Shown: positions 29,001-43,300, counted from the stretch's first letter. The stretch: 64,000 nt of DNA from Loripinus fragilis (GCA_964019695.1 OZ026521.1:36640939-36704938), one strand, 5' to 3'. Program-made: numbers and translations. Notes: generated by a model from the letters alone, not told the origin.

Positions 29001-32000
29001 AACTTTGGGATTTTAATGAAAGGCACAACAAACACATCTGCGTCCCTGCGGACGCAGGTAAGGTGAATTGACTGGTCATACCTAATGATCTATGCGCATA
29101 AGACGCAGGATGTTGCGTCCTGTAAAAAAAGTAAGTAATGGTGCAAAGATCAGGAATCGATACAATCAAGTACCACACCTGACCCAGGATACCAAAGGGA
29201 AAGTGACAAACTCACAGAAGACACCACAAACGAGAGCCAAGAGGTCAGCCCTTTCCCAGCAGGTGACCACAAAGCACATATAAACAGACGCGCACAAAAC
29301 ATAGCAAACACAAGACAGAACAAAAACATAAAAGATCCACAAAAGAAGTACCGCCTTGGAACGGTCAGTAAAATATTTTACTGGAGGGCTTAAACCAGTT
29401 TTATGGCGCCAACCTCACCCTTGATTCTGATGTGGACCAGGACACTTTTGGGAAAGTGACAAAACACAACACACACGACAGCCAAGAGGTCAGCCCTTTC
29501 CCAGCAGGTGACCACAAGGCTACAAAAGAACAGACAAGACAATACAACATACACCATCATGAAGCATAACTAACAAAAACGATCCACAAAAGAAGCACCG
29601 CCTTGGAACGGTCAGTAAAAATACTTTTACTGGAGGGCTTAAACCGGTTTAACGGCGCCAACCTCACCCTTAATTCAGATGTGGATCAAGACACATAGAT
29701 ATTTGGTTTGCATGAAAGACCCCTAACTTATCAATGCATCATCTCCTAAAACATATAAATCAAGATATAACAAGGAGATAAAGCAAGGATAAGGACTCAA
29801 CAGTAAATTAAACTGAATACCGGAGCAAAAGAAATCCAACAGGTAAACCCCGGTGGGCCCGACAAACAGCCAAAGCATCAGGCCCCTACCATCTCATCAA
29901 TAGATAAGTCTTTAAGTCGGAACCATCATAGAGTCTGAAGTCCGACCCACCGGCGTGCAATTAAAGAGGAAAGCAAAGTTGCCAACCGTGATTGGGTTGA
30001 CTACCAAGCATGCAGTCTGTTGCAATACATTAATGTTATAGCCAATCTTTTTATAATGGGAAATTATTTTAATGAACTGCGCTGAAAAATTATTAGAGCC
30101 AACAATCTTCTTCAACTTATACACCAAGTCACCATAGAAATCAGGTTCCGAAAGTCCTTGGCGCAAGAGAGATTTAAGTCCAACTTGGAATTTAGAAATC
30201 AAATCATAGTATCGTCTATAAAATTTTGAAAATGTTTTGCGAAGTTTATGATACCGATAGCCTTGTTTAAGAAGTTTCTGAGTTAACAATTTATTGCGAG
30301 TGTTGAAGTCAGCAACATAGCTAGATGCTCTAGCAAAACGAATGAGTTGAGAGATATAGACTCCATAGGATGTAGAACGAGGAACATCACCATCTAAAAA
30401 TGGGAAATTGACAATTTCAAAATCAAAGTCGTCACGTTTGTCATAAATTTTGGTAGAAACAATATCATTAGAAATTGACAAATGCAAGTCTAAAAATGCA
30501 GCTTCGGTATCAGAGGCATTGGCTTTATTAAGTTGGAGCTCTGAAGGGTATATTTGACTAACCATATTGTCAAAATAAACATTATTAATATTTAAAATAT
30601 CGTCCAAATATCTGGAAGTAGTGTTAAACGCATCAATAACATCAGCCTGCTTATCATCAGAAAGAGACATCATAAAGTCCCTTTCATAACAAAACAGGAA
30701 TAAATCTGCAACCAGGGGAGCACAATTAGTGCCCATAGGAATCCCAACAACTTGTCTATAGAGCTTGGTGCCAAATCGAATAAAAATGTTGTCCAACAAA
30801 AAGGTCAGCGCATCGCATACATTTTGACACGACCATGCATGATATTTTTTAGGTTTTTCTGAAGTAAAAAATGCTTTTCTGTCACTACATGCAAGGTAAG
30901 GAGAGCCTTCTCTCTGGAAGGTACTTTCAATAAGATCAATAAGTTTATCTTTAATTAAATTATGAGGTAAAGTAGTGTAAAGAGTAGAAAAATCATAAGT
31001 AGACAAACTGGTCGCATTGAAATCTCTAGCTTTAAGTTTATCTAAAATTTCACCTGAATTTTTAATCGACCAAAATAGGTTTTTACCAGATCTCTCATAT
31101 ACCTTTTCACAATATTTGATAACATGTTTTTTAACAGCTGTAAGACACGAGGTTAACAATTTAGAAAGTTCTGTTGTTGTACAAGAACTAGAATTTGCAA
31201 TAAATCTTGCTTTATAGGGTTTTTTATGGAGTTTAGGTAACCAGTACAACGTAGGAACTTTGTCTTGATTTTCTGATCCTGATCTCTGTCTTAAATGGTT
31301 GCTGAAAGCAGCTTAAGACTTTCTCTGAAGTTCTGCAAATTTGCTGCCTAGTATAGAACATGTGTAATTTGAAGTTCAAGTGATCAAATGACCTAAGATA
31401 AGTTAAACATAAATCAGAAGTTATTATAGTCAGTAAATTCAGTATATGAGGCTGAATTTCCATGAAAAGTCAGCCATAAAATCCTAAATTCTATGAAAAG
31501 TCAGCCTCGAAATCCTGAATTCTATGGAAATTAAGCCTTGAAATCCTAAATTCTATTGAAAGTCAGCCTCGAAATCCTGAATTCAATGGAAAGTCAGCCT
31601 CAAAATCCAAAATTCTATGGAAAGTCAGCCTTAAAATCCTAAGTTCTATTGAAAGTCGGCCTCAAAATCCTGAATTCTATGGATAGTCAGCCTCAGAATC
31701 CAGAATTCTTTGATAAATCAGTCTCAGAATCCAAAATTCAGGAATAATCCTTTTACACATGCTACCTGGAGGCTGGAGCATAAATGAACCTTAAAAGAAT
31801 TACAAATTACCTTCCTAGGAAACAAATCCAGAGGTGTTTGTTCTGGTCTGCAAGATTGGAACCTTGGTCAGAGAACATCTTGGCTAGAATCTTAGTCACT
31901 TGTTTCCGCTCAGTCTCCTCATTACTCTGAAAACAGTATAACCAATAAGATTAAAATCTAATATAAATACTTTTTTCTAATTCCTTCAAAATTTAATCCA

Positions 32001-34340
32001 GAATTTCCACTCATCATCTCAGCTTACAATGCTGTAGTTTCTGTTAGTCAGATATCTTGCTGAGTATGCATGACTTCTTCGGAGTATCCAAAACAAGGTA
32101 ACAAAATTTTACACAACTTTTTCTCTTAATCCTTTGTTTTCAAGAAAACTCTAAACAAGTATGTTTGAAAACAGTGAAAGTCCATCATTTCATCGGGGTC
32201 TACACTGTTTGCTAAAACTAAAAGCATCTTAAGAGAAAGAAATTCAATTTTAGTCAGAAATTTTAACCTGTATTCCCTCAATAAATACAATGAACTATCC
32301 CAAGTTTATCATATAATATCAGGTGGAAGAAACCATCAGAATACAAAGGGCTTAAATGTTTGTTTGTTTGTTTTGTTGCTTTACGTCCCAAGTCAACAGC
32401 TATGGTCATGGTGGAACGGTCAGTTCACCTAACCTTACTTTTTCCTGGGCAAGCTTGAACAAGCAGTTAACCAGTACTTTGTGAACACACTTTCGCTTGT
32501 AACTGACAACAACCCTTCTTGAATGATCCAGCGGAAGGGAGGAGAATGACCTTAAAAATTATTTCATGATCAATCTCCACAAAGTATGGGACCAGGCCTG
32601 GATCGAACACGCGACACCTGGATCTGCAGTCAGACTCACATCTGTTGCCAGCCACCTTGCAGACTGCGCTACGCGGCCCGGTATTTTTATGTTTAATAGA
32701 CCGATTAACTAATATTTCGATTAAACGTGCCAGCCCTACTTACCGGTAACAAAATAAACAAAATTTTACGCTAGAGTTTTTTAAATCGTTTTATCTAAAT
32801 TCTTTTCCTGGATCTTACCTTGAGTTTGAATTCTAGTTGAGGTAACACAGCGAGAAGAACAGATGGAGCAATTGCATTCAGTTCATAAATGAGATCATAC
32901 AAGTGCTCTGATAGCTCGCTTCGTGAGGTCTTCCCTAGCATCAATGCATTATTGAAGAACTGCAAAAAAAGTTTGATATTATTTTTACTTTACTATCAGG
33001 CCAACAATCCTATCATCTTTGTAATACATTGACATCTATAGAGCAAGTTAAAGCGTTTGTTCTCGACTTTTAACAGTTTACTTGAATAAAATATAAATAT
33101 TTCATTATGTACTGATTTAATTTTCAAAGACCATTTATTCATCTGTTAAGTTAACTAGAATTTTTTTTCTACGAAAAAACAGATGTTTCCCCCCTTTTGA
33201 TGTCAAAAGCAGGAGTCATACAATTTCAAACAGAAACATTAAATGCAATTTCAAACGGAAATTCTAGTCATTTCATGCAGACAATCAGCTAGTATCTAGT
33301 AAAGATATCTGTCAATGTAGCTACATATTGCACAATCATAACCTGGTATAAAATACTCATAGATAATTGTTTTTATGATGGACAAAGTTCCAAGGGAAAT
33401 AACTCAAAGAGTATAAATGACAGAGTTACTATTCTTGCACACTGCACGTCGACTCATGTTGGTTGATACTTGTATAAAGTTTCGTGAATATAGCTTAAGG
33501 ATCCGGTTTTCAAGTTTTTGAGCGGACACCGTTTTTGTGATGGACAAAGTTCCAAGGAAATTAACTCAAAAAGTATAAACGGCAGAGTTATCAATCTTGC
33601 ACTCTGCATGTCATCTCATGCTGATTGATATTTGTATAAAGTTTCGTAAATAGAGCTTAAGCCGTTTTCAAGTTATAGAGCGGACACAATTTGTGACAGA
33701 CAGACGGACAGACAGACGCCCGGGGAAAAACAATATGTCTCCCGACCCTGAAGGGGGGAGCAGCCATCTTACAGAAACACACACATTAACCTGAGTTAAC
33801 CTCTTTATGAAGGTCAGCTAAATGATTGAAGCAGCACCTTCAGTCAATTTCTTCATTTCAATATTAGATAGTTGACATTCTGTTTTAGTTACAATCAACA
33901 GTCAGATCAATGCAAATTAGAATGTTACAACTGTCAAAAGAAAAGCATTTTATTTTTCAATAAGTTTCATTTGATCTTTATCTATCTTTTTGTACCCAAA
34001 ATGAAGAAAATTGTTACAAATATGTCGTCTGCTATAGTAATAATTAGTGTTTAATAATATTAAATATCGGCCAGGTATCAAAATATACTGACGGACTTTA
34101 AAAACGCAACACTTGGATAACAGCTTTAATTTATGTCTCGAAAAAGAAGGCAGAACAATAATTTTGATTGTATGTTAAAGAGCATTCATTTTTTAGTAAA
34201 ACATGGAAAACTTGTCCAACTAAGATGAACTTATTGCATTAAAATGTAAACTTTTTGAGATAGGGGTCAACTTTTTCATGTGACCACATGTTATGAATGA
34301 AAGATTCGCGCACGCACGCGCGCGCGCACGCGCACGCACG

Positions 34341-34374
<34 letters not shown>

Positions 34375-37300
34375 TTTTGGATGCAGAGAAGACTCAGATC
34401 TCAGGACCAACTTTAAAGAAAGCTACTTATCACCTCATAAATCATCCAGGCTTTGAACGCGTGCCGACCGGCGGAAGTGTGTTAGATTTTATTGCTTTCG
34501 TGCCCTGGGCATTACTAAAATTCACACATTGAAGAACCGGATGCATAGTACTTAGAATGGACATGACGCGAGAAATCCGACTTTGGTGCATGTGAACAAC
34601 AAAGGCACATGTCTGTCTTCTTAACCACGTAGTCTGATCAGCGACTTTACTAGCCGCTTGTTGGAAAGTATTTCTACACTTGCTTCAAGCAAAATTTCAT
34701 TTTTCTAGCCAGTCTCTGTAGTTTAGCAGACTAGTTTGAGTCTTTCTCAGTTAGAAACCCTGAAGACAGATTTTCTCGTGGGATGGCCAAAATGTGTTTT
34801 TACTTGACCCGAGTTTTAGCCCAAGAAAGACCATGTTTAAATGTCAAGTGTACGAAAATGCAACCATAAGTCTTGGATAAATATGAACTTCACTGCTCGC
34901 ATACTCAAAATATGGAATTATAAATATGGATGGAAATTATTGATATGATAAAAAGTAAGTAATTTTATTTTAAATGCATGCATATTTTTGCTTAACTCGC
35001 ACCCAGTATCCGAGAGAAATAGTGAAAATGAAGCTGTGGGCTTTGACTTGTAGGCGCATTCTAAAACATTATTTGAACTAGTTCATGAGATTTGTGCACT
35101 TATTTCATATGCGCATAATAATTTTCTAAACACACGCGCACAACTTTGACAGATTATTATATTTTTTAAGCAATAGAAATAAAATGATTAAACATGAACC
35201 GATATACTACGAAATAAATAGGCCTATACCAGCTCATTTCGAAAAAAGTTAGTCTTGGATGCTTAGAAATCAGTTATTCTGATCTCAAATATTCCGTTTT
35301 ATTTTAAGAATATTGGAATTAATCAGTTATTTGTTATATTTCTCATTTTATTTTTAATATAAGTCTAATCTTTATTTGCAAATTTATTTTTCATATTCCA
35401 TTGTGTAGCGTATAGGCAGCCGTATAAAGGTTGCCCCTTCGAGTGTAATCTCGTGGAGATAACGCGGAACGAGACAGTTTGGCGCATGCGCACTAACAAT
35501 GTGAAAGGAGTCTATTGCAATGCTTTTGAGAAAGCATGGGGTTGGCAAGGTTTTACTTGTACAATTAGGTTTAACCCTTTCCTTCATGAATATTCATGCT
35601 AAGCTCCACCCACTATGAATAATTATATAAATAAACTTTCATGTTTGTCCATAGAACAAAGAAATTACTTGTCAGGTCCACTAGAGTATAGGATCATATC
35701 TAATCATATTTCTATAAGCAAACAGAGTAGCCCCTGATCAGGCAGCTCTTGCAAGAGCTGCCAGATCTGGGTCTGCTCTGCTTGTAAAAGTGTTAAAAGG
35801 CATCTCTATGAGGTAAAGGGTTACTATTACTAACCCTTGTCATGCTGATTTTTTTATGTACTATACTCATCCCCAATTTGTATCCTGTTAAACTGCAGCA
35901 TTCCAGTTGAAAGTATACATTTTCAATGAGAGTGCAAAAGTATGTGGATCCTGATCAGATGGCTTTGGCAGAATAAGTAAGGGTGCAAAGAAGCCAGCTT
36001 ATCTGGATCTTCAGTGTTTTCAAAAAAGAATAAATACTGGTTTAGCAGGACAATTGGGTTAATGCACACCCTTATTGAAGACAATTGGGTTAATGCACAC
36101 CCTTATTTGAAGACAATTGGGTTAATGCACACCCTTATTTGAAGACGATTGGTTTAATAATGCACAGCCTTATTTGAAGACGATTGGGTTGATGCACATT
36201 CTTATTTGAAGACATTTGGATAATACACACCCTTATTTGAAGACAATTGGGTTAATGCACACCCTTATTTGAAGACAATTGGGTTAATGCACATTCTTAT
36301 TTGAAGACAATTGGGTTAATGCACACCCTTATTTGAAGACAACTGGGTTAATGTACACCCTTAATTTGAAGACAATTGGGTTAATACACACCCTTATTTG
36401 AAGACATTTGGGTTAATGCACCCTTATTTGAAGACAATGGGTTACTGGGCATCCTTATTTGAAGCCAAACAGTAAAATGGAGTACTTACTGTCTGCACAT
36501 AAGGTTCTATAGCGTTACAAGTCCTCGTCAGCAGCTCTTTTGCAAGACTGTAGGCCTCCCTGTTCTGTGTCTTGTGTGGCTCAACTATGTTTAACAACAG
36601 AATATCCAGAAGTTCCTGGGAAACTGTGTCCGCCTCCGACAACAGGGGAGACATCATGTCTAACATGAAGTTCTTCACTTTGTTAGTGTGTCTATCACTG
36701 CAATAGATGAGTCAAGGACAAAAATGTAATGGGTTACTCATCAGAAAATGGAACTTATCACATGTATGTTATGTCTGGGAGTGATATAACACTATGTACT
36801 AAAATCAATAAACCACTTGTGTTCTAGAAATTTAGTAATGTTATGTAATGACAACAAATACAACTTAGCTACAAAACCTTTTTATGTCAAAAATGCTATT
36901 TTCAAAGCAGTTTTAATGCCATATGATAAACATAATCTAAAGTGCTCCTGTAGTATTGAATTTATTTAACTCAATGTGAAAAAGCGATAAAATCAGTCTC
37001 ATATTTTATCTCTTTTCCGCCAAATTGTTTAATAAATTTGATAAAAGATGGACACCCATGAAAGTTCCTCTATAGTATATATATCATGTATATTATCATA
37101 TTCCCATTTTCTTCTTCTTTTTTTCATATTTCTAGTTTAACATGTGATAATCATTATACTGGAATATATTCATTCAGTAAACTACATACTTTTCCAAAGA
37201 AGCTTTATTATATAATACCTACTTTAGCACAGAAAAGTATAATTATATATGTTATCACAGCGATTATAATAAATTTCACTGAAAATTTACATACTTTACC

Positions 37301-40300
37301 ACAAACATTTACATAATTATGAAGGAAATTTGTATATTTATCACAAAATTGTACTATTTACATACTTATCATGGAAATTCATTTTCATCATAGATAGTTA
37401 CAGTAAATGTTCTAAAAAAAAATCCTGTTTGCTATTCTGACAAGCATTTTGTGAATTCCAGCCCTTATAACCAACATTTTAAGGGAGATTAAAAATTTAG
37501 AACATTAACTATACTTTTCACAGAAATCTACATATAATTTTCATCACAGAAATTTACTTACTTTATCACAGAAAACATCAAGTTGAAGAGGCTACAGAAT
37601 ATCTCCTGGTTGTCGTCTAACTCTATACAAATGTTGAATGACTTCACCCAGGCCAGATTCTGAGATATACTTACTTTATCACAGAAAACATCAAGTTGAA
37701 GAGGCTACAGAATATCTCCTGGTTGTCGTCTAACTCTATACAAATGTTGAATGACTTCACCCAGGCCAGATTCTGAGATATACTTACTTTATCACAGAAA
37801 ACATCAAGTTGAAGAGGCTACAGAATATCTCCTGGTTGTCATCTAACTCTATACAAATGTTGAATGACTTCACCCAGGCCAGATTCTGAGATATACTTAC
37901 TTTATCACAGAAAACATCAAGTTGAAGAGGCTACAGAATATCTCCTGGTTGTCGTCTAACTCTATACAAATGTTGAATGACTTCACCCAGGCCAGATTCT
38001 GAGATATACTTACTTTATCACAGAAAACATCAAGTTGAAGAGGCTACAGAATATCTCCTGGTTGTCATCTAACTCTATACAAATGTTGAATGACTTCACC
38101 CAGGCCAGATTCTGAGATATACTTACTTTATCACAGAAAACATCAAGTTGAAGAGGCCACAGAATATCTCCTGGTTGTCATCTAACTCTATACAAATGTT
38201 GAATGACTTCACCCAGGCCAGATTCTGAGATATACTTACTTTATCACAGAAAACATCAAGTTGAAGAGGCTACAGAATATCTCCTGGTTGTCATCTAACT
38301 CTATACAAATGTTGAATGACTTCACCCAGGCCAGATTCTGAGATATACTTACTTTATCACAGAAAACATCAAGTTGAAGAGGCTACAGAATATCTCCTGG
38401 TTGTCATCTAACTCTATACAAATGTTGAATGACTTCACCCAGGCCAGATTCTGAAACAGATGCAAAAACAAAAGCTATAATATATGTGAGTATAGGTCTA
38501 TATAAACACGAATTTTGAGCATAAAAATTTTAATAGTTTCTTTTCCATCAGTTTTAACATACGTTTTGGGTGTTCAAAAGAACAGTCTCATTGAGACGGT
38601 TCTTTTGAGCACCAACAACATATACTGAGGGAAAAAAGTTTAGCAATTATTTATAATGGGGTTTCCCATAGGCGATCTTTGAATCATAAGATCTTTTTAA
38701 TTGGCAGGTTCGCACACATTTTAGTTGTTTGAAAATGACCTGATGGCTGCCCGCAAGTGGTCAAAAGAAACGAAATCCGACTTCATAGTGAGGATTTGAT
38801 CTGCTGAGCATTTTAATTTCAAACGTTATTCAATTGAAAGGGAGGTAATTTGGAAAAATACGATTTTCAACTAAAAACTGTACGAAAAGGGTGAACATAA
38901 CATTCAGTTTTAAACCGTTTTTCACTTTCTTGCTTTTGGATCTAAACATTTGACAGAAAAATGAAACTTTTAGTTGAAAACTATTTGGATTTTTGCCAGA
39001 TAAGCTGTTTTAGCAAGGGGGCATAAAGGCAGACTTACCATTATATGAAATGTCAACCTGTTAATGTCATCGTACTCGTGAACGTTTGTCGGCATATATT
39101 TTTGACTCTATGAAATTAAAGTCCTATCTCTTCTAAACTGTGAATCCTCAAAGTATATTGCTATACTTTTTTCCCTCAGTATATGTTTCGGTTGAGAAAT
39201 AAGAAAACTAATTTTTGATTATAATGCACCCTTATCCTTCAGATAGACCTGAGTGAGTAATGTTCATGGATGAAAGTTCAAAATTTCCAAATCCTGAACT
39301 TTTGAAACTCCAATCTTAAAACTTGCAGTTTGCCCACTAATAATTCAAAATTTCAAGTTTGAATGGTCAGTTGTCTTTAGACAGACTGTATATAAATAGG
39401 GAAACCTATTATAATCTCCCTAATTCAGGATTTTGAGGCTGACTTTCTATAGAAAGTCAGCCTCGCCTCAAAATCCTTAATACAGGAATAATCCTAAAAA
39501 ATTCACCCATGAATGTTGCAATCAAGTATTCTCTATGAGGTAAATCCCTGCCAATTGGAGTTATAATCGCTTATCATGCTAAACCTGGATAATATCAACA
39601 AGTGTAGATCCTGATCTGCTGGTTTCTGAAATTCCATACTTATTCTATCAACATGCATGGGAATTCCGTCAGAAAAGGGTTAAGATTTCTCAATAAATTA
39701 TAGTATCAATGAGGTCATAGCTTAAATATGAAGTACAGTAAAACCTGTGTAAAACAGCCTCTCTCAAAGACTGAAAATTGGTTTTCAAGACCAATTATTG
39801 TAATCCCTTAATGCAGGTCAAATGTATTGCAGAACGCTACAAGGGGAGCATTCTGCAATACTTTCGACCTTCATTAAGCTACCATTTGTCATTAAGATCT
39901 TTGTTTTGTCTATTTTTGAGTGGCCCTTTTACACAGGTTTTAATGTACTGATGTTATGTTACAAGTTATAACAACAGCATATCCACTGATTTTTCTTGTC
40001 TATACTCTGGTCTAGAAATGCATGCATAATTTATCTCAGATTCTCCACATATAATTTACACTAAAATACATAGGAATAAAATCCAACCTGATTACATTTT
40101 TGTTGCAGATCTTGGCTTTTGTCACATAATCGGGACACTATTTGCCGCGATAACCCAAAGTCTGCATATGCGATAAGCTCTTTCCCATCAACTGGTTATC
40201 AGCCTGCCATGATGATAACCGGAAGTCATTCATTTAGAACGGAGAGAGGTTATCATGAGACATTGATCATAAGATGACAGAAGATGTAAACAAGGGGCAT

Positions 40301-43300
40301 GACACAAAGTAAAGTGTATGTCAATCCTATGTTTTACTTACATTTTTGTACATCTAACGCGTTACAACAGTTAATTGGAATATGTGATAAAAAGATTATC
40401 TCAATGGGTTTTGGTTATCGCCCGAAGTATCAACCTGTGACCCCATTATCAGCTCTTGAGCTAAAGCTCTCGGACTGATAATGGGGTCTCGGGTTGATGC
40501 CCGAAGTATCAATCCGTGACTCCGTTATCCGTCCTTGAGCTTTATATGCATGCTCTCGAGCTGATAATGAGGTCTTGGGTTGATACTTTGGGGGATAACC
40601 AAAACACTGTGAATCATTCCAAATATCAAGTTCATTTCTATTTTATTATCCAGAGTGATACGACCCATACTGCAAGCCTGTGTCTAACAATGCACTGCAT
40701 CATGAGCACCAAATATTAACAATTGTTTTAATGCAGAAATGTTTCCAGGCCCAAGGTTATCAAACTTTTTCATGCTCAACTCAACTGAGCATGAAATTTC
40801 AACCGCTCATAAAAACTAAAATACAGAACAATGAAGAAGTTTATTGCTTTAAGTCTTTCAGATATTGTATATATTATGCTAATAAATGTTAAAATGCCAA
40901 CAATTGTGGCATTTTATCATTTATAAGCCGGATAAATTTCGTCCTCAGCTGAGTTGAGCATGGAAAAAAGTTTTATAACCTCAGGGCCTGATTATTATTT
41001 TTTGTTGTTTTTGTTCTTTTGCTTGATAATGTGTCTTATTTAGAGTTAAGCTGAGTTTCCATTCTTTTCCACTAATCAATGATATTTTAAAGGGGGATAA
41101 AACTACTCATTTACTGAAAAACTACTCATGGACAGAAAAGCCTATCTAGAGTTTTTGTTTTGTTTTGTTTGATTTGAGTCTTTACGTCCCATCAACAATC
41201 TTTCAGTTATAAAGGGACGGGTCTTCCTGGGTTGAACCAGTACTTAGCTAGGATTAATGTTCTTGCTCAAGGACACAACGCAGTGACGCCGGTGAGGCTC
41301 GAACCTGCGGCCCTTTGGTCTCGAGTCAAGCACTCCACCACTGAGCCACAGCTCTCCCTATCTAGAGTTTAAACAATGGCTATACTTACTTCTAATAGAT
41401 AGAAATATCTTTTAAATGTTGGTGAATTGGGGTCTTCTAAACCTCTCAATTGCTTAATGAGAAACATAAAAATATCCTGAAATCAGAAAATAACCTTTAG
41501 CATACTGTAAAACCCTTTAAGGGTTCTTCAAATGGCAAACTGTGAAGACCCAGATGAAATCTGGGGTGGATCCTGGGGCCGATCCAGGATTTCTGGAAAG
41601 CGGGTTCATATGTACAAAGGTGTGGGGGGTTCGCTTTGCTGATTTTCTCTTATTTGTCTTAAAATCCCATGAAAATGAAATAATTTTGTCTCATTTTTCA
41701 TAGGATAATTAAAACAGGGGTGAGGAGAGGTTCAAGCAAACCCCCTGAACCCCTTCTGGATCCGCCACTGTAAATGGTCTGCACTCTTTGCTAAGATAAA
41801 AACAATCTTCAGGAACTTAAAAGTACATCATAGGTTTACGAGGGTTTTCCCAGTAAATCTTGGACTTTTGTTATAACACAAGTCTGTGTACAAGTAACTT
41901 TATGATATTTAAAGGATGTGTTTATATACATATGGGAAACATCTTGTAAAAATATAGGTGAAATCACAGTTTAGATAACAAATTTATGAACCTTTTCTGA
42001 TGGTATGTCCGCGTGAGCGGCGCACGTCAAAATATTTTCAATGAAACTCATCTAGTCCAAAAGGTAGTGTACAATTAATCACATTTCGCTGTTGTATGTC
42101 AAATAATGCATTGCCACACCAACTAGTAACTATGCAAGGTAAAGTGTTGAAAATTTGAAACGTGTGTCGTCATTCGCATTGGTTATATAAAAGATTGTAC
42201 ATACCTACTACATTTCTATTTTTCAGAAAAAGCTAATGTTATGAGAAAGGTACGGCGCAAAATTAGACTTTCAATATTTTTTGGCTAACTTAACATATAA
42301 AACCTCATTCTTTTAATGTTAAATGATTTGTAGAACAGTCACTAGCATCGTAAAATGGATTTTGTGAAAAATTATTTTAGTAATATCACAAAGACAAGCT
42401 TCTTCTCGTCAATTTAACAGAACACATGCTAATTTTCCTTTAGTTGTTTTAATGGTTAATATGTTATCTCGTATTAAATCTAAAAGATCTCGCTTGTGTA
42501 TGTGCTTAACATTATAGTCATTACCTGAACCAGGGAGACTTACTCAACAAATTGATGACACTAGTTGTTACCATTTAAGCTTATACAAAGAGAGTAGAGT
42601 CAAAACATTTGACCACCCCTCTTTGAAAATACAGGAAAATAGTTTGTGACATGCTCCGCATACGCTGAGGCCCCCTCAAGTAAAGGTTCATAACTTTGTT
42701 ATCTAAACTGTGATTGCATCCATATTTGTAGAAAATGTGTCTTAGATGTATATAAACATATACAAATTTCATAGAATTCCTGATACACAGTCTCATTTTA
42801 TAACAAAAGTCCACGATTTACTGGGAAAGGCCCTCGTAGATAAACAAAAAAATACAGTGTAAACAAAAGCCTGGTACATTTTACGTAATTTGGAAATTAT
42901 AACCTATGATATGTACAAAAGACCATACCAGGTTAATTGTATCAAATCAGATGGAAGAATTGTATCATGAAACTACACAGGGCTGAAAAATTCTACTGTC
43001 CACTCGCCAATGCGAGTGGATATTCTCGTTGACGAGTAAACCTTTTAATCTGCTTGTCCTAAAGGGCGAGTGGAAGTTGCTTTCAGAAAATAAAGACTTT
43101 GTAGTCTGTGCCATAGAAACAGGAAAGAGTCATTTATATACAAAGAAAATTGATTTATTTTATCTGGAGATATCGTAATTGATTCGTTAAAGTCAGTAAA
43201 TCAAATGCGTAAGCTACGGTTGTCCATAGCAACTGTTCCCGCCAAAATTAGGCAGACAGTGTATCATACTCAAAATAATCCATATCAGTACTCAGTAGTG

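Noticed and set aside
34293..34532. Open frame beginning with an alternating Ala-Arg/His-Thr run
   Set aside because: It is a translation of the (CG/CA)n tract and has no splice or homology support.
37561..38453. Direct repeats resembling a CRISPR array
   Set aside because: The repeats are contiguous copies of a coding exon with no variable spacers, in a eukaryotic gene.
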